Shown: piece by piece, positions 5,083 through 6,024 of the stretch
Numbering within the stretch: position 1 is the first letter of the stretch
Layout: every line of letters starts with the position of its first letter
Source of the DNA: Desulfobacteraceae bacterium
GTDB taxonomy: Bacteria; Desulfobacterota; DSM-4660; Desulfatiglandales; Desulfatiglandaceae
Assembly: GCA_030589715.1 (NCBI GenBank)
Contig: JAUUVE010000152.1
Span: 1-6,024 of the forward strand
Direction of reading: 5' to 3'
Length of the DNA: 6,024 nucleotides
Position numbers and translations under genes: made by a program
The notes under the pieces: generated by a model
What the model saw: the letters and a program-made list of their open reading frames with translations, nothing else
Told to the model about the DNA's origin: nothing
The model's database searches: none

Positions 5083-5290
5083 CATGCTGCTGTTAGGTTC
5101 CCATGATAGTCGCTTGATAAACTTGGCCTTACCCTATCCGCACCTCAGAAAGAAGTCCTTTAGGGCTCTCCTGGAGGAGATGAAAAGGGCGGCGGAAGGT
5201 TTGGGGATACATGGGTTTGGCAGAGACTTAAAGAACCTAAGAGCCTTGAGGCTTTTGATGGAGGGAAAGAAAACGGATGATAGTGTTTGA
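5069..5290 (+). CDS. Small basic protein of unknown function, overlapping both neighbours
   Basis: I do not recognise this 73-residue product. It begins MPKDDMLLLGSHDSRLINLA, continues through an HLRKKSFRALLEEMKRA stretch that looks helical, and ends in a lysine- and arginine-rich helix-like segment (GRDLKNLRALRLLMEGKK). It has no cysteine, no signal peptide and no clear membrane segment. The ATG at 5069-5071 lies inside the end of the XRE-cupin gene and its stop lies inside the start of the DUF1178 gene, each overlap being 14 bases. It fills the 194 bases that would otherwise be empty between them. This packing favours a real, translationally coupled gene. No good ribosome site precedes it; ATG 5084 is an alternative start. 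It could be a chance open frame. Confidence 0.5.
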   Translation: MPKDDMLLLGSHDSRLINLALPYPHLRKKSFRALLEEMKRAAEGLGIHGFGRDLKNLRALRLLMEGKKTDDSV

Positions 5291-5699
5291 CATGGAGTGT
5301 TCCCAGGGGCATGTGTTTGAAGGATGGTTCGACAGCTCGGAGGCCTTTGAAGAACAGAATGCCAATGGCCTGGTGAGTTGCCCCTATTGTGATGATTCCA
5401 ATATCAGAAAAGTCATTTCTCCGGTGGCGGTAAAGAAGTCGAGTCACGACAGCCAACCGGCACCTGAGGCTGTCGACTACCAGAGACTTGCAAAGGAAGT
5501 CGTAGATTACATCAAGAAGAACTCCGAGGATGTAGGAGCCCAATTTGCTACAGAGGCCCTCAAGATTCATTATGGGGTAACGGAGAAGCGAAACATCCGG
5601 GGATCAGCTACCCACGACGAGGAGAAGACCTTGAAAGAGGAAGGGGTGGAGTTTTTTAAGATCCCAATGCCCAAGACCGAAGAGGACAAGAAAAATTAG
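5277..5699 (+). CDS. DUF1178 family protein with N-terminal zinc-ribbon-like motif
   Basis: The 140-residue sequence follows the DUF1178 pattern. The N-terminal ECSQGHVFEGWFDSSEAF (7-24) is followed by LVSCPYCDDSNIRKVISPV (32-50). C8, H12, C35 and C38 form a likely zinc site resembling other small bacterial zinc ribbons. The C-terminal half has DVGAQFATEALKIHYG (85-100), EKRNIRGSAT and EEGVEFFKIPMP, all typical of the family, joined by a variable linker (about 55-68). Length is usual and the function of the family is unknown. The start ATG 5277 has GGAGGG at 5260-5265, eleven bases upstream. It overlaps the small preceding gene by 14 bases and appears to share the XRE-cupin transcript. It is probably cytosolic, as no export signal is seen. 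Confidence 0.9.
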   Translation: MIVFDMECSQGHVFEGWFDSSEAFEEQNANGLVSCPYCDDSNIRKVISPVAVKKSSHDSQPAPEAVDYQRLAKEVVDYIKKNSEDVGAQFATEALKIHYGVTEKRNIRGSATHDEEKTLKEEGVEFFKIPMPKTEEDKKN

Positions 5700-5773
5700 T
5701 AGGTCGGATAAGACTCAAACCAACAACGGGCTGGGCTTGTGAATTGCCGGCAAGAAAGGAGGTAAAGGGGGCT

Positions 5774-6024
5774 ATGAGTTCTGATAGTCATTTAAAAGAC
5801 AAGGTTATTTTGGTGGTGGATGACGAACCCGATGTCCTTGAGACCGTGGAGGAAGAGCTGGACATGTGCCTCATGCACAAGGCAACCGATTATGATACTG
5901 CGCTTCAGTACCTCTTGAGCTACACCTATGATATCGTGATCCTGGATATTATGGGAGTAAACGGTTTTGAACTCCTCAAGAGTGCTGTATCCAGGGGGTT
6001 TCCAACGGTCATGCTCACGGCCCA
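5774..6024 (+). CDS. Response regulator receiver domain, 3' end beyond window
   Basis: The frame is open from ATG 5774 to the window edge, giving 83 residues of a CheY-like receiver domain. The acidic pocket is D16-D17 in VILVVDDEPDVLETV. The phosphoacceptor is D58 in YDIVILDIMGVNGFELL. The switch threonine is T82 in PTVMLTA. The usual MPxxDG after the phosphoacceptor is MGVNG here, lacking the proline. Only the receiver is visible, so an output domain or a stand-alone form cannot be decided. AAGGAGGT at 5756-5763, ten bases before the ATG, supports the start. The gene begins 74 bases after the DUF1178 gene; no terminator lies between, only a ten-base palindrome (TTGCCGGCAA, 5744-5753), so it may be the last visible gene of the same transcript. 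Confidence 0.92.
   Translation, partial: MSSDSHLKDKVILVVDDEPDVLETVEEELDMCLMHKATDYDTALQYLLSYTYDIVILDIMGVNGFELLKSAVSRGFPTVMLTA

Noticed and set aside
5160..5570. 136-codon minus-strand frame
   Set aside because: It is antisense to DUF1178, which has clear family motifs.
5744..5753. Palindrome TTGCCGGCAA before the response regulator gene
   Set aside because: Ten bases with no loop, isolated, and not at a promoter I can identify.

Overview
The window looks like chromosomal DNA from an anaerobic deltaproteobacterium-like organism (Desulfobacterota or a relative). This is an inference from the gene content: a class IV aminotransferase with an MYSS-type N-terminal region, an XRE-cupin regulator, DUF1178, two dodecin-like proteins, and AGGAGG-type ribosome sites. 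No sequence comparison was run. There is no rRNA, tRNA, CRISPR array or transposase gene. Most genes are ordinary housekeeping or accessory genes; the unusual part is the first 850 bases.

Left end, minus strand (1-847). A cobalamin-related unit reads right to left: a promoter (819-847), a cobalamin riboswitch (694-808), a 255-bp element with imperfect terminal inverted repeats and internal hairpins (422-676), and the N-terminal part of cobT (1-352). Every part except the promoter appears damaged or unusual. The riboswitch keeps its closing helix, P2 arm and 3' domain but lacks the central core. cobT carries two compensating single-base frameshifts. The inverted-repeat element lies between riboswitch and gene. 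Together they suggest a B12 salvage locus that is decaying or has been rebuilt.

Middle (848-2755). A plus-strand dodecin-like gene (1058-1270) converges on a minus-strand pair: a LOG-family phosphoribohydrolase gene (2102-2755) followed 2 bases later by rsmG (1440-2099), which encodes the 16S rRNA G527 methyltransferase. A near-consensus promoter (2855-2883) drives the pair, and a perfect 18-bp palindrome covers its -10 box.

Right half, plus strand (2919-6024). A PLP-dependent class IV aminotransferase is followed by a second, divergent dodecin-like gene. After a fresh promoter (4214-4242) comes a tightly packed run: an XRE-cupin regulator, a 73-residue unknown protein overlapping both neighbours by 14 bases, a DUF1178 zinc-ribbon-like protein and, 74 bases later, the receiver domain of a response regulator cut by the window end. 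Both dodecin-like proteins lack the flavin-stacking tryptophan at its usual place. I see no complete new defence or mobile system here. The items most worth checking are the cobT/riboswitch/inverted-repeat region, the dodecin pair and the palindromic operator candidate.
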